Part shown: piece by piece, positions 1-12,832 of the stretch
How positions within the stretch are numbered: the first letter of the stretch is position 1
Layout: the number at the start of each line of letters is the position of its first letter
Assembly (NCBI GenBank): GCA_947846985.1
Contig: CANTUZ010000005.1
Coordinates: 9,790,001 to 9,854,000 of the forward strand
Source: Fratercula arctica
Lineage: Eukaryota > Chordata > Aves > Charadriiformes > Alcidae
Reading direction: 5' to 3'
Length of the DNA: 64,000 nt
Made by a program: the position numbers and the translations under genes
The notes under the pieces: generated by a model
What the model saw: only the letters and a program-made list of their open reading frames with translations
What the model was told of the DNA's origin: nothing
The model's database searches: none

Positions 1-3000
1 TTCTTCTTGCAAAAATTTATTTGGGAGTTGGAAATACACTTGTGAAAATCCTGGCCAGGACGGAGCCCACAGAAACCCAATCGCTGGTTTTCATGTGGGC
101 GACATTTCAGTTGTTTTGTTTTCCTTTCGTGATGACTTTGGCTTCCTTCTTTTTGCAGGGTGGGTCTCAGTGTCCTAGGTAGGTGACTGGAATGGTATTT
201 TAATATTAATCTCCTTTTTGTCCTCTGAACGTCCCCAAGCCAGCAATTAATGAAACTCTTGGAATGCTCGTAGGGAAGCACATATAATGCTTATCTGAAA
301 TTAGACTATATTCCTTCACCACGCTGCAGAACACTGATCCCTGTTAGATGAAATGGCTGGGCAGTGTGTATTTTGTTGGAAAGCCAACAGCTCATTTGAA
401 AAATCAGTGGTGAATTAAAAGTAATGGATAATGAGAACAGGACTGAGATAAAAAAGTACGGAATATTCAAAGTTTATCACATATTTTAAAATATCCAATA
501 TTTTCAGTGTAATGCAGATAATTAAAATCATCACAAAAAGATAATCTTACAGGAGCATATTCTCGGAACGTGATTTGTTTTCAACAATATTAACTGTAGG
601 CTACAATAATGTAGCATATTATGAGAGTATATGTGGGATAGATTTCTGTAGCTATTATTACAACTGTCCAATCAAAGAAATCTCTCTGTATAATTTCTAC
701 AATTATTTAACTGCTAATTTGATTCTGAAATTGTCTTTCTAGGCAATTATTGCTGAAATCAATGCTATCTACTTGTGCACACAGAAAGTTTCTTAACATT
801 GTTGCAGCCAGCCTAAATTCACTGTATTGATGTTGAATTGTTTCAACTATTTGGGTATTTCCATGACTAATTAGGCCTAGCCATGGGTATTGTAGCTTTC
901 AGGTCTGGTCTGGTCCTGCTTACGTGGGAAACAAAAGGAGGACTCAGAGGGACCTCAGTGGGTGTGGACCAAGTCCCTGGTCTGCAAGTTGGGTCTGAAG
1001 TATGGGCTTTCTCCTGTGAAATACCACTCAGCTTATAGAACCTGGGGCAGGTGTTTTCAATAGGATGGATTTCCCCTGTCTGTACTGCAGAAATGACCAA
1101 GGAAATAGGTGAAACTGTTATGGAGGGCATTAAATATATAGGATAACACTGATGCTCTCCTAAAACGGATGCTTAAACAAATTAAAGTTGCCATTTTAAG
1201 GTGCCCAACAAGTTGTACTGCTAGTCCCTTGAGCTCTTCGGTGACTAGGATAATGTAAATAAAATACAGTAAGGAATAATCTGGAAGCTAAATACGTGTA
1301 GTGTGATATTTGAGCTAGCTATGCCTTCTTAAAATCCATTTTCCCCCTTAAGTAAATGGTGGGTTGTTTCAGTAGATGTGATCATTAGCCTGAGAGCAGA
1401 ATATAAAAAGTACCTGTGTTAGTTAAACTGATGAAATACTGAGATATCTGTGCCTCTGCTCCATGTGGATGTGACATTTTCAGGAATACCATGAACTTTA
1501 TTTCAGTTCAGAGTGACACGTAATTGTTGTTTTGATATTGTTGACTTCTCTTTCTAGAAGAAGGAGGGAAAATGCAGTGATTTTCATCTTCTCACTCATG
1601 CTTTTGGTTGAGAGTGAAGACAATAAAGTGTGTTGATTCACACTTCTCTTTATAAAAAGTTTGGTGTATGTTCTATCCTGGTTCTTTTGCTTTCATAGAA
1701 AAAACCCACCATGATAGCAATTATATAATGAAAATTAATGCTCTTTTATTACTGTTCTCCTGTATGAAGTAAGACCTATTCCCACCAGAATAACACTTAT
1801 AGCCCTTTTGTTGTATCAGTACTTCTCTCAATTATAATATTGGCATTTATTCTTGTAAACAATTGAAGGATTGCCATTTTAGCTGATGCCACAGTCTCCT
1901 TAGGGAAACTATTTTTTACAAATATTACCACTCTACCTTTGATAATTTCCACATCTAAAAGGGATCTCACTTTGGAGCAAAGAATGTACTTTATTTGCTT
2001 TCTATTTAATACAAGTGGAGTCTTATAACTGAGGTGGCAATATGATTTGGAAAACTTAGATTAAATGAAGTTTTATGCATGAATTGTTTTGGTTTTGTTT
2101 TTTTTTTTTTTCTTTAAAATACATACTGTCAGTGTTGATAGACTGGCATTTAAATGAGGTTTCTGGTGCATGTTTTTGTCAATGAACTATAATAGGGATC
2201 ATTTTTAAGTACTTGCCAACGTGTACATATCCCATTGTGCAGTAAGAATTGCTCTTTGGAGTATTTTTAGGCTCACCGGTTAAGCTATCTTTGCTTGAGA
2301 AAACATCATAATATTCAAGAAAGGAGACAGCAAAGTCACTTAAATGTTCTGGTGTGGCTTTACAGGTGTCTCCTGTGGCTCCCCCAGCACTTGGAGGGGG
2401 TTTTGTGTTCTCTTAGCTGGGGGGGTTCTTCAGCTTCTTGAAGAAATAGTGAATATTCTATCAATATTTTGCAAGAAAAGAGATTAACATAAGTCAAATT
2501 TGCAGGGTAGCATCTCCTTTTTATACTGGGCCTTGTGTTTAATCCTGCAGGTCTCACTTCCCTTCTCCAATTGTCTTTGTGTGGTGCTAACGTGTGGTGT
2601 AATTCCTGCTGCCAGAGCAAACCCCTGCGGAGAGAGCTGGGGCGAAGGAGCGAGTCCCAGCTAAAGCACCAGCAAGTCCCATGTGAAGCCCCAGCAGGGG
2701 CAGACACCGTCCATGGGAGGGTTCACCTCCTTGAGGCTGCGCCGAGCATGTCCCCTGCCCGCAGGGCTCCAAGCCAACGTGCCAGAGGCCCCACAGGCAG
2801 CGGCCAGGGCAGGTCTGCAGCCCAGAAATAGTCACTGTCTGCGGCGCAGTGATTTGTTCATTCGCCTGGAGTATTTCAGCTCTTCTGTGATGTTTCCATG
2901 AAGCTGTGCTGGGTGTGGGGCTGCTGTATAGTTTTCTGGGGTTTTGTGGGGCTTCTGCATAATGAGTGCTTTCTGCATTGAGGTCCTGCTCAATGTTCCC

Positions 3001-4661
3001 CAAGTGCTGTATTGGCACATGCCAAATACTTTATGGTCCTTACTGGAGTGTGCAAGTGTCTGAAAGGTATTAGTTACCCTGCTTCTGGTGTCTGCTTGGG
3101 CTTTGATGCACAGCTCCTGATTACAGAGGCTCTAAGAGATAATATTATGTATACTTATTCAGATCAGCAGCTTTAAAGAATTAATTTACTTTAACTAGCA
3201 TTTGTATCTGCTGTGTTGACAGCAGTATTTACATTCAATGAACTCGTGCTTTTAAAATCCATGTTATTGCACATTTTGCTTCCCAAATTTCCTGAAGTGT
3301 AGGGGCACCACCAATGCTGAGTTAGTAATACATTCATAGATCTTGCTGTATTGAAAACCATTTCTTTTCTTCATGTATTTATAGTGAAACAGCTATCCTG
3401 GAGCAGTTCTCTCACTGTAAATCCAGAGGCGAGAGAAGGCACCTATCCATTTTACTGTGACTTATTTTTCTACCCGCGATATTGTTTTTTGCTGAGTTAA
3501 TCCCAGTGTAAAACATCAATTTTTAATCTCCACTTTACGTTAACTTTGGTTGACTTGGTTTAGACAGTCTGTGTAGTCCCGGTGCTATATCCCCACTACA
3601 AGTTTACATTGTTAGTCATCTCAGTGTAACAGCACTTTTTGGGAGGTTTTGCACACAAGAGGCAATACGGATCTGAACGTGTTTCTCCCCAGCGCCACCT
3701 GCAAGCAGTGATGCTCTGTGAAGGCAGCGGGCCACCAAGGCTTGGCCACCAGCACAGTAACATCGAACTCCTCCATAAGACCCAGAGAGGCTGCTCTTTT
3801 CTTGGGATCGTCAGTCCCCATTTCGGCTTTGTGTTTGTACATTCACTCAGGCAGAAACAAGTCACACATTTCTAAATTGACATATTTACCTAATTAATAG
3901 TTTTGTGTGTTTTTTTTTTTTTTTCCCCAGACTAGCTGATTTGTACACTTTCCTGAGCATTTAATTTGATTTCTGCATTAATTCCATATCAGGGAGTAGT
4001 TAGAATAGGCAAAGACAGAAGAAGTAGGACTTAAGTTATGAAACAAAGCTGCCACGTGAGTTTATTGCCTGTGGTTCTTTGGGACCCAGTCATCTGCTAC
4101 AACTTCTTTTAATAGCTCCTTCTGACTTTAATGTGATCCAAACAAATGTAGCGGTTTGTTCTTGAGTTACATTTGGATTCTGCTGCTTAGTTGTTGGCGC
4201 AAAACCCACTGAAAAGGGGTGGGAGCGCTGACCCTGAAGTTTGGTGTGCCCAAACCACCGGGGATGTGTTGCAGAGCCTGCCTCAAGCCCTCTGATGCAC
4301 CGTTATCTTTCCTTAGTCAGTTCACTAAGTGATGGTGCTGGCAGAAATCTTTTACAAAAATATTACTGACTTCTATGGGATTTTGTAAATGTAGCCATTT
4401 TCAAATCAATTTGAACGGTAATGTGCAAGAAGAACACTAGTGAACATTTTGTAATATTTTGCTTGCTTTCCTAGGGAAACAAAACAAAAGCAATGGATTT
4501 TACTTTTCCTTTTTTTCTCAGTCCATTTGAGAGACCGACAAACGTACAACCTTCCTCTTAATCCTTTGGCCGGTTTCCATCAGGTTTGTTAGAGATAGAC
4601 GTCTGCCGTCTCAGGTTCTTCCTGCTTTCACAGAGATCTGTGCCTGCAGAGATGGAAGGGA

Positions 4662-4691
4662 GCCGATAACAAACGCTCTGCCGTTATCGGC
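4662..4691. repeat. Inverted repeat, 9-bp arms, 12-nt loop
   Basis: Arms gccgataac (4662-4670) and gttatcggc (4683-4691) are perfect reverse complements separated by 12 bases. They lie in a GC-richer patch that keeps several CpGs. No function can be assigned. Confidence 0.6.
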
Positions 4692-7600
4692 CGTTTCCCA
4701 ACGCTCCCAACCAACAGAAGCGTGAACACAGGGGAAGGGTTGGGGTGTCTGGGGTACGCTGTGGGGCTCGGAGGTGCGGGTGGTGGGAGCTGGCAGCACG
4801 GGAGAGACGGCTGAGAAGAAGGGATGGGGCTTCTGAGGGCGTGGGGGGAGCCGGGATGACTGTGCTAGGAGGATGCCTTCCCCAGCCATTCCTGGATTAC
4901 TGCGGCAGGAGGGTCCTGGCCCTGACCCCGGCAAGCAAACCTGAGCTTTGCCGTGATGCTGGGTAGGGAGCCAGGAGCCACTTCTGGGCTCAGGGACAGA
5001 AAGCAATGACAAACATTGTAACCAACCGACTTATAGCGGACCGACTGCTCTAAGCGCAACTGGAAAGGCATTATAAACACAGTTGTTGATTCATTCAACC
5101 AGCAGAAGGTACCAAGTAATACAAATTAGCTCTTAAAAGGTCTGACCTATTTCTCCAGGCTTTTCTTATTTGAAACAAAAATGCTGTCAGCACACGGTCT
5201 TATTTATGCAAACACACATACACATGGAGTAGTCCTCTTTTTTTCCATGGGCATTATCCTGCTGAGTACTCACTTGCAACTCTAGGTCCTGTATGTACCT
5301 CTGTGGCAGTAATTGGAACTTTTCAGTGGTTTTCCACAATGCTATTGACCAAAAGATCCACAAAAAAAACCCTCAGCACACATTTTTGGAGAAGACATAA
5401 AATTTTATATTCTGTGTTCCAAGATATCTTGCAACGTAGATATCAAGTGTCAAACACTCAACATCTTTCTGAAAATGAGTGTGGGTTTTTTTTCTCTGAG
5501 GTTTATTATGAAATTGCTAACTAGTATCAAGTTTATGGGTTAATTCCACAAAGAGGTGCTGCAGATCTCTGGTGCTCAGCCTTTTCTTTGGAGAGAGAAA
5601 AAAAGAAGACACATTCCAGCGTGTAGTTTTCAGATCAGTGATTTACATTTTAACAAAGTGTGATTTCAGATTTTATGGTAAAACAAGATGAAATTAACAT
5701 AAACTTTGGTGCAAAAATAGCAATATGTTCCAGTTGGAGCTTGCAGAAAATGCTTAAAAGTAAATAGCAAGTGACGCTCTTGGAAGCTTCTCTCCCTTGC
5801 TCATCCCAGGTGCTGCCTCCTGGAACAAAACTAAGACCTGCTCATCGCTACCTGGTCAGGGCTTGTGAAGGTGCTCCCATGGCTACAAGAGAGAAGCCAG
5901 TAAGAAATCACTCCTTTTTTGGATTTTTTGAAATGTCCCTGTAATTCTCTTTACGTGTCAAACTGACGCGACAACCTGTAGTGTTACTCCCTGTGTCCTG
6001 ATATTAGATATTGGAGTAGTACTGCTCGTTAGTGGGTATAATAGTGCAACTGAGATTTACATCAAAGCTTTCATGGGCCATAAGCTGAGGTTTTACAATA
6101 TTCAGTTTCTTCTCACATTTGTCCTTTTTGGCCCTTTGCCAAAGGGAAAAAAAAACTACTCAAAAGGACCTGAGGCTCCCTAAGGCTTGGTTGTAAAAGT
6201 GCCGTAAGTACTTCAGCTGGCAGCGCTCAGTGATTTTCAGCGAGACAGCGGATACCAGAGCCCTGATTCGTGAGAGTTACAAAGGTGTTTAGGTGCCTAC
6301 ATTTGCCGATGGGAGCCTGCAAGTTCGCCAGAGTAATTTAGGCACAGAAATGGCACTGCCTTTTCCAGGGGCTGGTGGCTTCTCGAGTGAGTGGGTGTTC
6401 GGCAGCTCGCGGAGCTGGCAGCTCCTGCAAGTCTTACAAGGCACTTACATGCATCATTTGTAAATCTGCCCCTGAGGCACTCGTGATGAATTGTTCCAAG
6501 CCCTGTATTAGTTTCATGTTTGTTTTGTCATCCGTGCGGGCACTGGCTTCTCTGATCTTTGTTTGCAAGGTTATGTATTCCAGGTTATTCTTTTGGTAGC
6601 TTTTGTTCAGCTCAGAGTATCTATATCTGCCTTTAGTGTTAAATACCAAAAGCACCAGCCCTTCATGTTGCTGATACGAAAAGAATTAAAAATAGTTGGC
6701 ACAAAAAAGCATTAATTTTGCAGTAGTTAAGCAGAGTTGATACAATATGCTTGGGTTATTCGGTACTGCCTGGGAGCAAAGGCTGCTGCTCCCTTCTCTG
6801 TCTCTGACCTGCGGCTCTCGAGGCGGTGCACAAGTGCCCTTTTATAGGTGAGAAGAATCTTTGCCCCGTGCATGTGTATTTTGTGCTCTTCCATATGGCA
6901 ATAAATATTTTGGTAGCTAGGATAGACTGGCATATTAAGTAAATGCATGTATTTGTATGTAAATGTACTGCTTGTATGCAAATGTGTGTATTTCTTTATG
7001 CCCCTCCTTTTTTTCCTCTGTTTCTGTAAGGCCAGCATCTGTTTATCTGAAGGTGATAGCTTTAAAGTTGTTGTTTTCGTGAATATTTCATCCGAAACAG
7101 GGTGCCCAGCTCCGTGATTTATCTGTTAATGGATTAACAATCACTGCAATTTCACAATATATGAAAGAAATGGAAACTAGCTCTTTCCTGTCTTTATTTC
7201 CTCAAATTTGTATTCACTCATGATTTGCATTTGACTTCAGAGCCACCCACACTGCTTCACACAGGTTGGTTGTACCGCGATTGCCGCTGGAGCTGCGGGT
7301 GACTGCAGCAGCTGTGCACAGAGCAGGGTTTCCGCCTTGCGCTCTCTGCCTGCATGTAGGTTTGCCTCTCACCCTGCCCTGAGAGGCAAGGCTGGTCTCC
7401 CGGGTTGGCCAGTGGATGCTGAAAGGGTTACACCTCTGCTAGACACCGATTCGGGATGTTAAATTGAACTGTCTGTAGGATTTCTTCACGTTGTCAGGAT
7501 ATTTAACCTCATATTGCTCCTTTACTTTTCCAGACTTTGTCTTCCTTGCAAACTACCCTGTCTTTCCGCCACGCGCAGCTGCATTAGGCATCTGCCCAGT

Positions 7601-7740
7601 GGGAACTGGGCAGAATACCTGGAAATAATCACATTGGTTTGCCCTTTCACAAAATTATTTTGCAAAACTTGTAAGAATGGAGAAAACCTTCCAGCGGCAG
7701 CCGCAGCTCCCTGCCCGTCAGCTGCAGCTCACGTGGCATG

Positions 7741-7780
7741 CACACACAGACACACAGACACACAGACACACACACGCAGA
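7741..7780. repeat. (CACACAGA)n / CA microsatellite
   Basis: About 40 bases of alternating cacacaga and caca units, slightly impure. It is ordinary simple-sequence DNA and a likely length polymorphism. Confidence 0.9.
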
Positions 7781-8221
7781 CCGAGCTGGTGTTGCTCTGA
7801 GGATGGGGAGCTCCTGCGTGGGGAATAGGCAGCCACGTCCTGTGGATGCCACCATAAAGGTGTCAGGCACACTTTGCAGGTGTGCTTTAACCACTGCATT
7901 GCCATAGAAGGGATGTGTACATTCACCCAGTACTTCCCTGCACCTCCTAATACCCCTTTCCTTGGTGCTCCGTAATGGAATTAATGTGACAGGAATATGG
8001 GGACAGTGATATGTTTGTTAGAGGAGACAGATCAACACCTCTGTTTATCCTGTCTGCTCAGTTCTCTGTATGTCTCCATCACTGTTGTCACCTTGGCTGA
8101 TCACCATCACCATCATCCTTGGATGATGGCCTTTGCTTCATGAGGAAGAAACGTATTCAAATTCTTCAGCCTGAAAAAAGATGAGCGAAGGGAGATTTTT
8201 GAAGTCATTCATGGAAGCTGT

Positions 8222-8319
8222 CATAGAATCATAGAATTGCCTAGGTTGGAAGGGACCTTTCGGATCATCTAGTCCAACCATCAACCTAACTCTGACAAAA
8301 ACCGTCACTAAACCATATC
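8222..8319 (-). mobile_element. CR1 LINE 3'-end fragment
   Basis: On the + strand it starts with the repeated tail 'catagaatcatagaatt'. It continues through the ggttggaagggacc block, the atcatctagtccaacc block and the 'tcaacctaac...tgacaaaa' stretch of CR1 3' UTRs. The tail comes first on +, so the element is in minus orientation. It is a severely 5'-truncated dead copy of about 100 bp. No target-site duplication is evident, as is usual for CR1. Confidence 0.93.
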
Positions 8320-11300
8320 ATGACGGTGAATAGAGAATCTTTACTAACTGTATTAATTTATTTGTATTTATTTATTATATCTCTCTAAAACTGGGCTTCT
8401 TACCACTGATGGCTGTACAAGCACCAGACTAGAAGGCAGTCTTTCCCCAGCAGCTCATAACGCCTCTGTGTCCTGCTCAGGCTGCTGCTGGTGGTCCAAA
8501 GCCTTCCTCACTGCTGTAATTTCAGTCTGGAGTAGTTTTCCATTCAAATTCCCAAATGACTCTATGGGTGTTTTATGCCACCCAGCTAACGTATTTCCTA
8601 AATCAGGTGTTCAGGAATAAAATGCGAACACCTTACTTCTGGCACCACAAAACTGATTTTTGGTCCCTTGCCCCAGAGGTGCTTTCTTTGATGATGACAG
8701 CATTTGCAAGTGAGACAATGTCTGTCTCCCACTTTTCCTAGCTGAAAGCACAGCCAATTTGTTTTAGGGAACTGCATGGGACATTTTTTAATTAATCTTT
8801 TCCATAAATGTTGAAATTACATTACATGATCGAGATCATGGGAACTAAACTCAGTGGCTTCGGGTTGTTTTCTAGTTGTCGTTGTGCAGACATAAAGGAG
8901 AGGTAGTACAGGAGGGTTCTCTAAAAATGCCTTCTGTTCTGCCAAGCTAATATTTTTTTTAATCAAATGTCTTCAAATATATTCTATAAACTCTATTTTT
9001 ACGGTATTCCTAATTCTTGGGAGACTCCTGAATTCTGAATAGATACTTTAAAACATGACGTGAAGGTAGGCTGCTACTTATCCTCAGGAAGCGTATTCAA
9101 TTCTGCTGGATTAGGGCTTTCAGAGCTTTTGAACTGTATAAGCATAGTTTAAATCTTGATACTGAACAAGGTACATTGAGCAATGTCTGTCAGCAGTGAA
9201 ACGGAGTCAGCATTTTATTACTTATAGCACTGAAAGCGATTTAATGAAATTAACAGAAAAAATGATTATATCAAATTGCTATGGCAGATATTTGGATTGT
9301 AAGTGCAGTATAATAAACTCATTCATATAAAAATGGAAAATCATGTGTAGTGTAGCACTAATCATTAAATTTGTTGCATCTTTAATGAGTTCATTTCTAA
9401 GTACAGCTATGAAATCTCTTACTGACTTTGTGGCAGTGTTGATTTTTCTCACCTTCAGTGAACTCACTGTGTTATTAGTGTCATTTATGGTAAGAGTAGT
9501 TTACACTAATGCCTCAAGGCGTACATTGATAGTGATACGATCTCTAACGGTTTATTACATCAGGAAATCTGAACTTGATACGCACGCGGTAATTTTCTTG
9601 TCTTAACATCTGGTACCTGTTTTTTGTGCTGGCTTCTTTGGACCTCTCGGGCGGCTCGTTTCTCGTGGCAGCATCTGGATGGGCTTCAGTGGGTGGCGCG
9701 AGTCGGTGGGGGGAGGCACGGGCAGCACCTTCCCTCAGGTTCTCGCCAGCTGACGCGTGCCCAGCCTGGAGAGTGTCTGCATCGCAAGCAGAGTTCCTTT
9801 GCTATTAATTTACTGAAAACTGCTAAATATTGCTGATCAAGGCAGGAGAAGCCTCCCCGTTACTGTTTTTTCTGACTTGCTGTTGACAGCTCTCCAGTTT
9901 GGTCCTAGCGCTACAATGATGCATCACGATTTACTAACTATTGTCTTCTTTACATATTTAGCAGAATTCCCTGTTAGATGAACTATTATTAAACTATATA
10001 TGTTGATAATTAAGTGGTGAGGTGACTGGATTTTAAGTTGCAAATGTAGCCAGACAATTTACAGCTCACACTAAACCGCACTAATTATAGCCAAGGTAAG
10101 GAGTTTTTAATAGTTGCTTGGATAACTCATTTTTTTTTCTTGCTTGCATGGTATTACCAGACAACATTTCAAATTCTGGAGTAAAATCATTTGACTAGAT
10201 CCATCTTAGATGTTTTAATTTTTTGTCTTCTAGAAATTACTATTTTATTTAATGTGAAATTAGTATTTCATTTTATGTGTTATGTGTGGGAGTAAATATG
10301 GATTGTTCTATAGTTCGTAGTTTAAAATAGGTTTATTTGTTTAGTAGATTACCCACTCTGTATATTTCCTATAAAATTTATAGTGGCCTGACCAGTAGGG
10401 TTGTAAAATGTAAAGTGATGTATTAATGCGTTACAACTGTACTATTAATTTTTACCCTTGTATAATTCACCTGCCCCTTTCTGGTCATATATTTGGAAAG
10501 AATAAATGCTGTTACCTTAATGTACAACGTTCAGACTTGAGAACCATTTGATGGTGGTGGGAAGCTGTTCTTGCTGTTGTTTTATTAGAGTATAACAGGA
10601 GTAATGGCACTGACATAGCAATGACATTGCAAAGAGGGTATGGAAGTCTGGAACTAGATAGGCTAACGTTGCCTTTTGAATGCTTACAGTATTTCGTGGT
10701 CTCTTTTCCTATTTATTTTTTAAGCGCTTGAAAGCTTTTATCTATTTCAGTAAAGAATGGATCAAGGAATGAGCCAGGGTTGCGAAACGGGGTTTGTTGT
10801 CTGCGAGACCACTGCCTCAGTTGTGGGATTTGGAAGATGTTTTCTGCTGTGGACAATGAACTGCAGAAAGGGAAGGGTCTCTCAGGACAAGGCAGCCGAG
10901 ACAGGCTTTGTGCTTTTTGAATGTAAAAAGTGAACCCAAGAGAGTTCATTCGTGATGCTAATGCAAATAACTTAAACCAAATTTGAAGCTTCTCTTTTTC
11001 TGACTGTCTAGCTTGAGAACTCTAAGGCCCAATTTTGAATATGTGCTGGGAAGAGGGAGTTTGACAACGCTGCCAAATTCTAACAGGTCTTTAGATGAGT
11101 GAACTGTCATTTTTCAGAGGCTTGCAATGAGTAGGTTTGGCTGGATAGTCATAGGGACAGTAAACGACACATTTCTTACAGTAAGATAGCTCCATTTCTG
11201 TATTTCACACCCTGCTCAAAAGCATCCGTATGCTTGTATTTCTCAAAGAAAGTGCGGCGGTAATTTTTGAGAGGACAAAATAGCAAATTTCCTCCCTGAT

Positions 11301-12624
11301 TTCATTTTCTTAAAAAAGCGTAGTCTGTTTTATTGAAAACCCACATCCCTATATCTCCAAGTTAGATTTAAGAATCATCTAGGTATAAAACCTCCTCTTG
11401 AATATTCCAGTTTAGCAGACATACAAGGAAGTGAAAATTGGGCATTATGGAAAGAACTCGTCAATCGCAGTTACAGAAGTCCCCACCAGCGACGCCTCTG
11501 GTACGGCACCACCTCTCCCATTGACTGTGTCAAGATCAAAGCTGTAGGCGAGATCTGGGAGTTAAACTCACATGTCCTGAGTCCCAGTCCAGTATATAAG
11601 TGGTGGGGCATTTCTTGCCTTTCCTTCACTTTAAGTCTTCAATTGGTTATGATTCATGATGCTCTATAAAAAGGGCTTCACAGTGTTAGCTCTCCTTTTA
11701 GAGGGAAATTTTCATTCCTCTCCAAATGAGCTGCCGAGGAGGTTAGCTGGCAGGATGCGGCGTGGCAGAAGTATTTCAATCTTGGAATGGTAATAAATAT
11801 TTACAGCTATTTCTCTGGAGCTCTCTAGTATTGTTAAAATGAACAACTCTAATTACAGAATATTTGTTGATGCTGTGATGACTCAGCCAATGGCGCAATA
11901 AGCAGAGGAACAGAAACACTGTCCTTCCCTGCTTGGAAAATTCTCCTCCTGTGGTTTTGTGGCACGAGCGACTAGTTAGCACCACAAATGCAGCTGTGAT
12001 CTTGGCTGCCCCTGGCTCATCGAGCTTCCTGATGCATCAAAAGCTCGCATCAGCCGTTTTTGAAAGTCTGTTAACATGCAACAAAAAATTAAGTAGTATT
12101 TAGCTGTATGAAAATGTCTAGTTCATCGTGAACAATTCTACGGTGGCAGTTTGCTGTGCTCAGATTAGATTGTTTTCGTTCGTTATGGAAACAAAAATCT
12201 GAATATCACCTGCAGTGCTTGCAGCAGTAGCACTACTGCTGATCAGGGCATCTCTTTAACTGCAGAATATGCTGTGGAGAAGTGTGCAATTTGCAGACGT
12301 TAAATGGTACCTATTCCAGTTAGCTTTGAGGTTTGGAGTGAGTGGTAGATGAACACCGCTCTTGACCTGGATTTCTGGGATAACAAAACCCAGGAGAATA
12401 GGCCTGTAGAATTTCAGAAGGGTGGAGTCGGTGGGTTTTACAGAAATTAAATTTATTTTAAAAACGTCTACAGCTCAGCAGAGAGCACTCTGTGTTCCTA
12501 TGGGGTCACTTAAGAGTTCTGTAGAAAACAGATCATTCTCTGTTGAATTTCATAGTGTCTTACCATAAAAGAATAGTTTACAACCTCAGCTTGTTCATTG
12601 TGCCAAAGTATCATTCTCTTTGGC
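8320..12624. other. Non-coding stretch between CR1 fragments
   Basis: AT-rich DNA with no recognisable gene, RNA or full-length repeat. Short open frames (for example 9343-9606) have no motif or flanking splice signals that would support them. A small GC-richer patch at about 9640-9780 is unremarkable. Confidence 0.6.
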
Positions 12625-12832
12625 AGAAAACCCTTTTTTGCTGTAAAGGTGGTCAAACATTGCAACTTTGCCCATGGAAGCTACGGAGTCTCCATCCCTG
12701 AAGATGTTTAAAATCTGACTGGACATAGCCCTGAGCGATCTGCTCTGGTTGACCCTGCTTTAGTGGGCGGTGCTGGACTTGGTGACCTCCAGAGGTGCCT
12801 GCCAGCCTCATCCATTCTGTATGACTTTCTCT
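12625..12832 (+). mobile_element. Old CR1 LINE 3'-end fragment
   Basis: The stretch follows the CR1 3' end in order: the 'ctttactgtgagggtg'-like segment (diverged here), 'ggagtctccatcc', 'ctgactggacatagcc', 'tctggttgaccctgctt', 'gacctccagaggtgcctgccagcc' and an 'attctgtatgact' tail. Divergence is high, so this is an ancient insertion in + orientation. The 5' limit is approximate. Confidence 0.82.

Larger units (their letters stand above)
1..8221. other. Non-coding stretch, presumed KIAA1549L intron 1 (or 5' flank)
   Basis: No open frame here has recognisable protein similarity, and the short ones are interrupted and low in coding character. The stretch is AT-rich, with poly-T runs at 2098-2111 and 3910-3924. 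Two GC-richer patches stand out, at about 2590-2850 and 4610-4990; the second contains a 9-bp-arm inverted repeat (4662-4691). A CA-type microsatellite lies at 7741-7780. Assignment to intron 1 is an inference from the downstream gene. HIPK3, the upstream neighbour in mammals, is not visible. Confidence 0.6.

Noticed and set aside
7741..7780. Regularly spaced repeats considered as a CRISPR-like array
   Set aside because: Plain CA-type microsatellite in a vertebrate genome, with no spacers.
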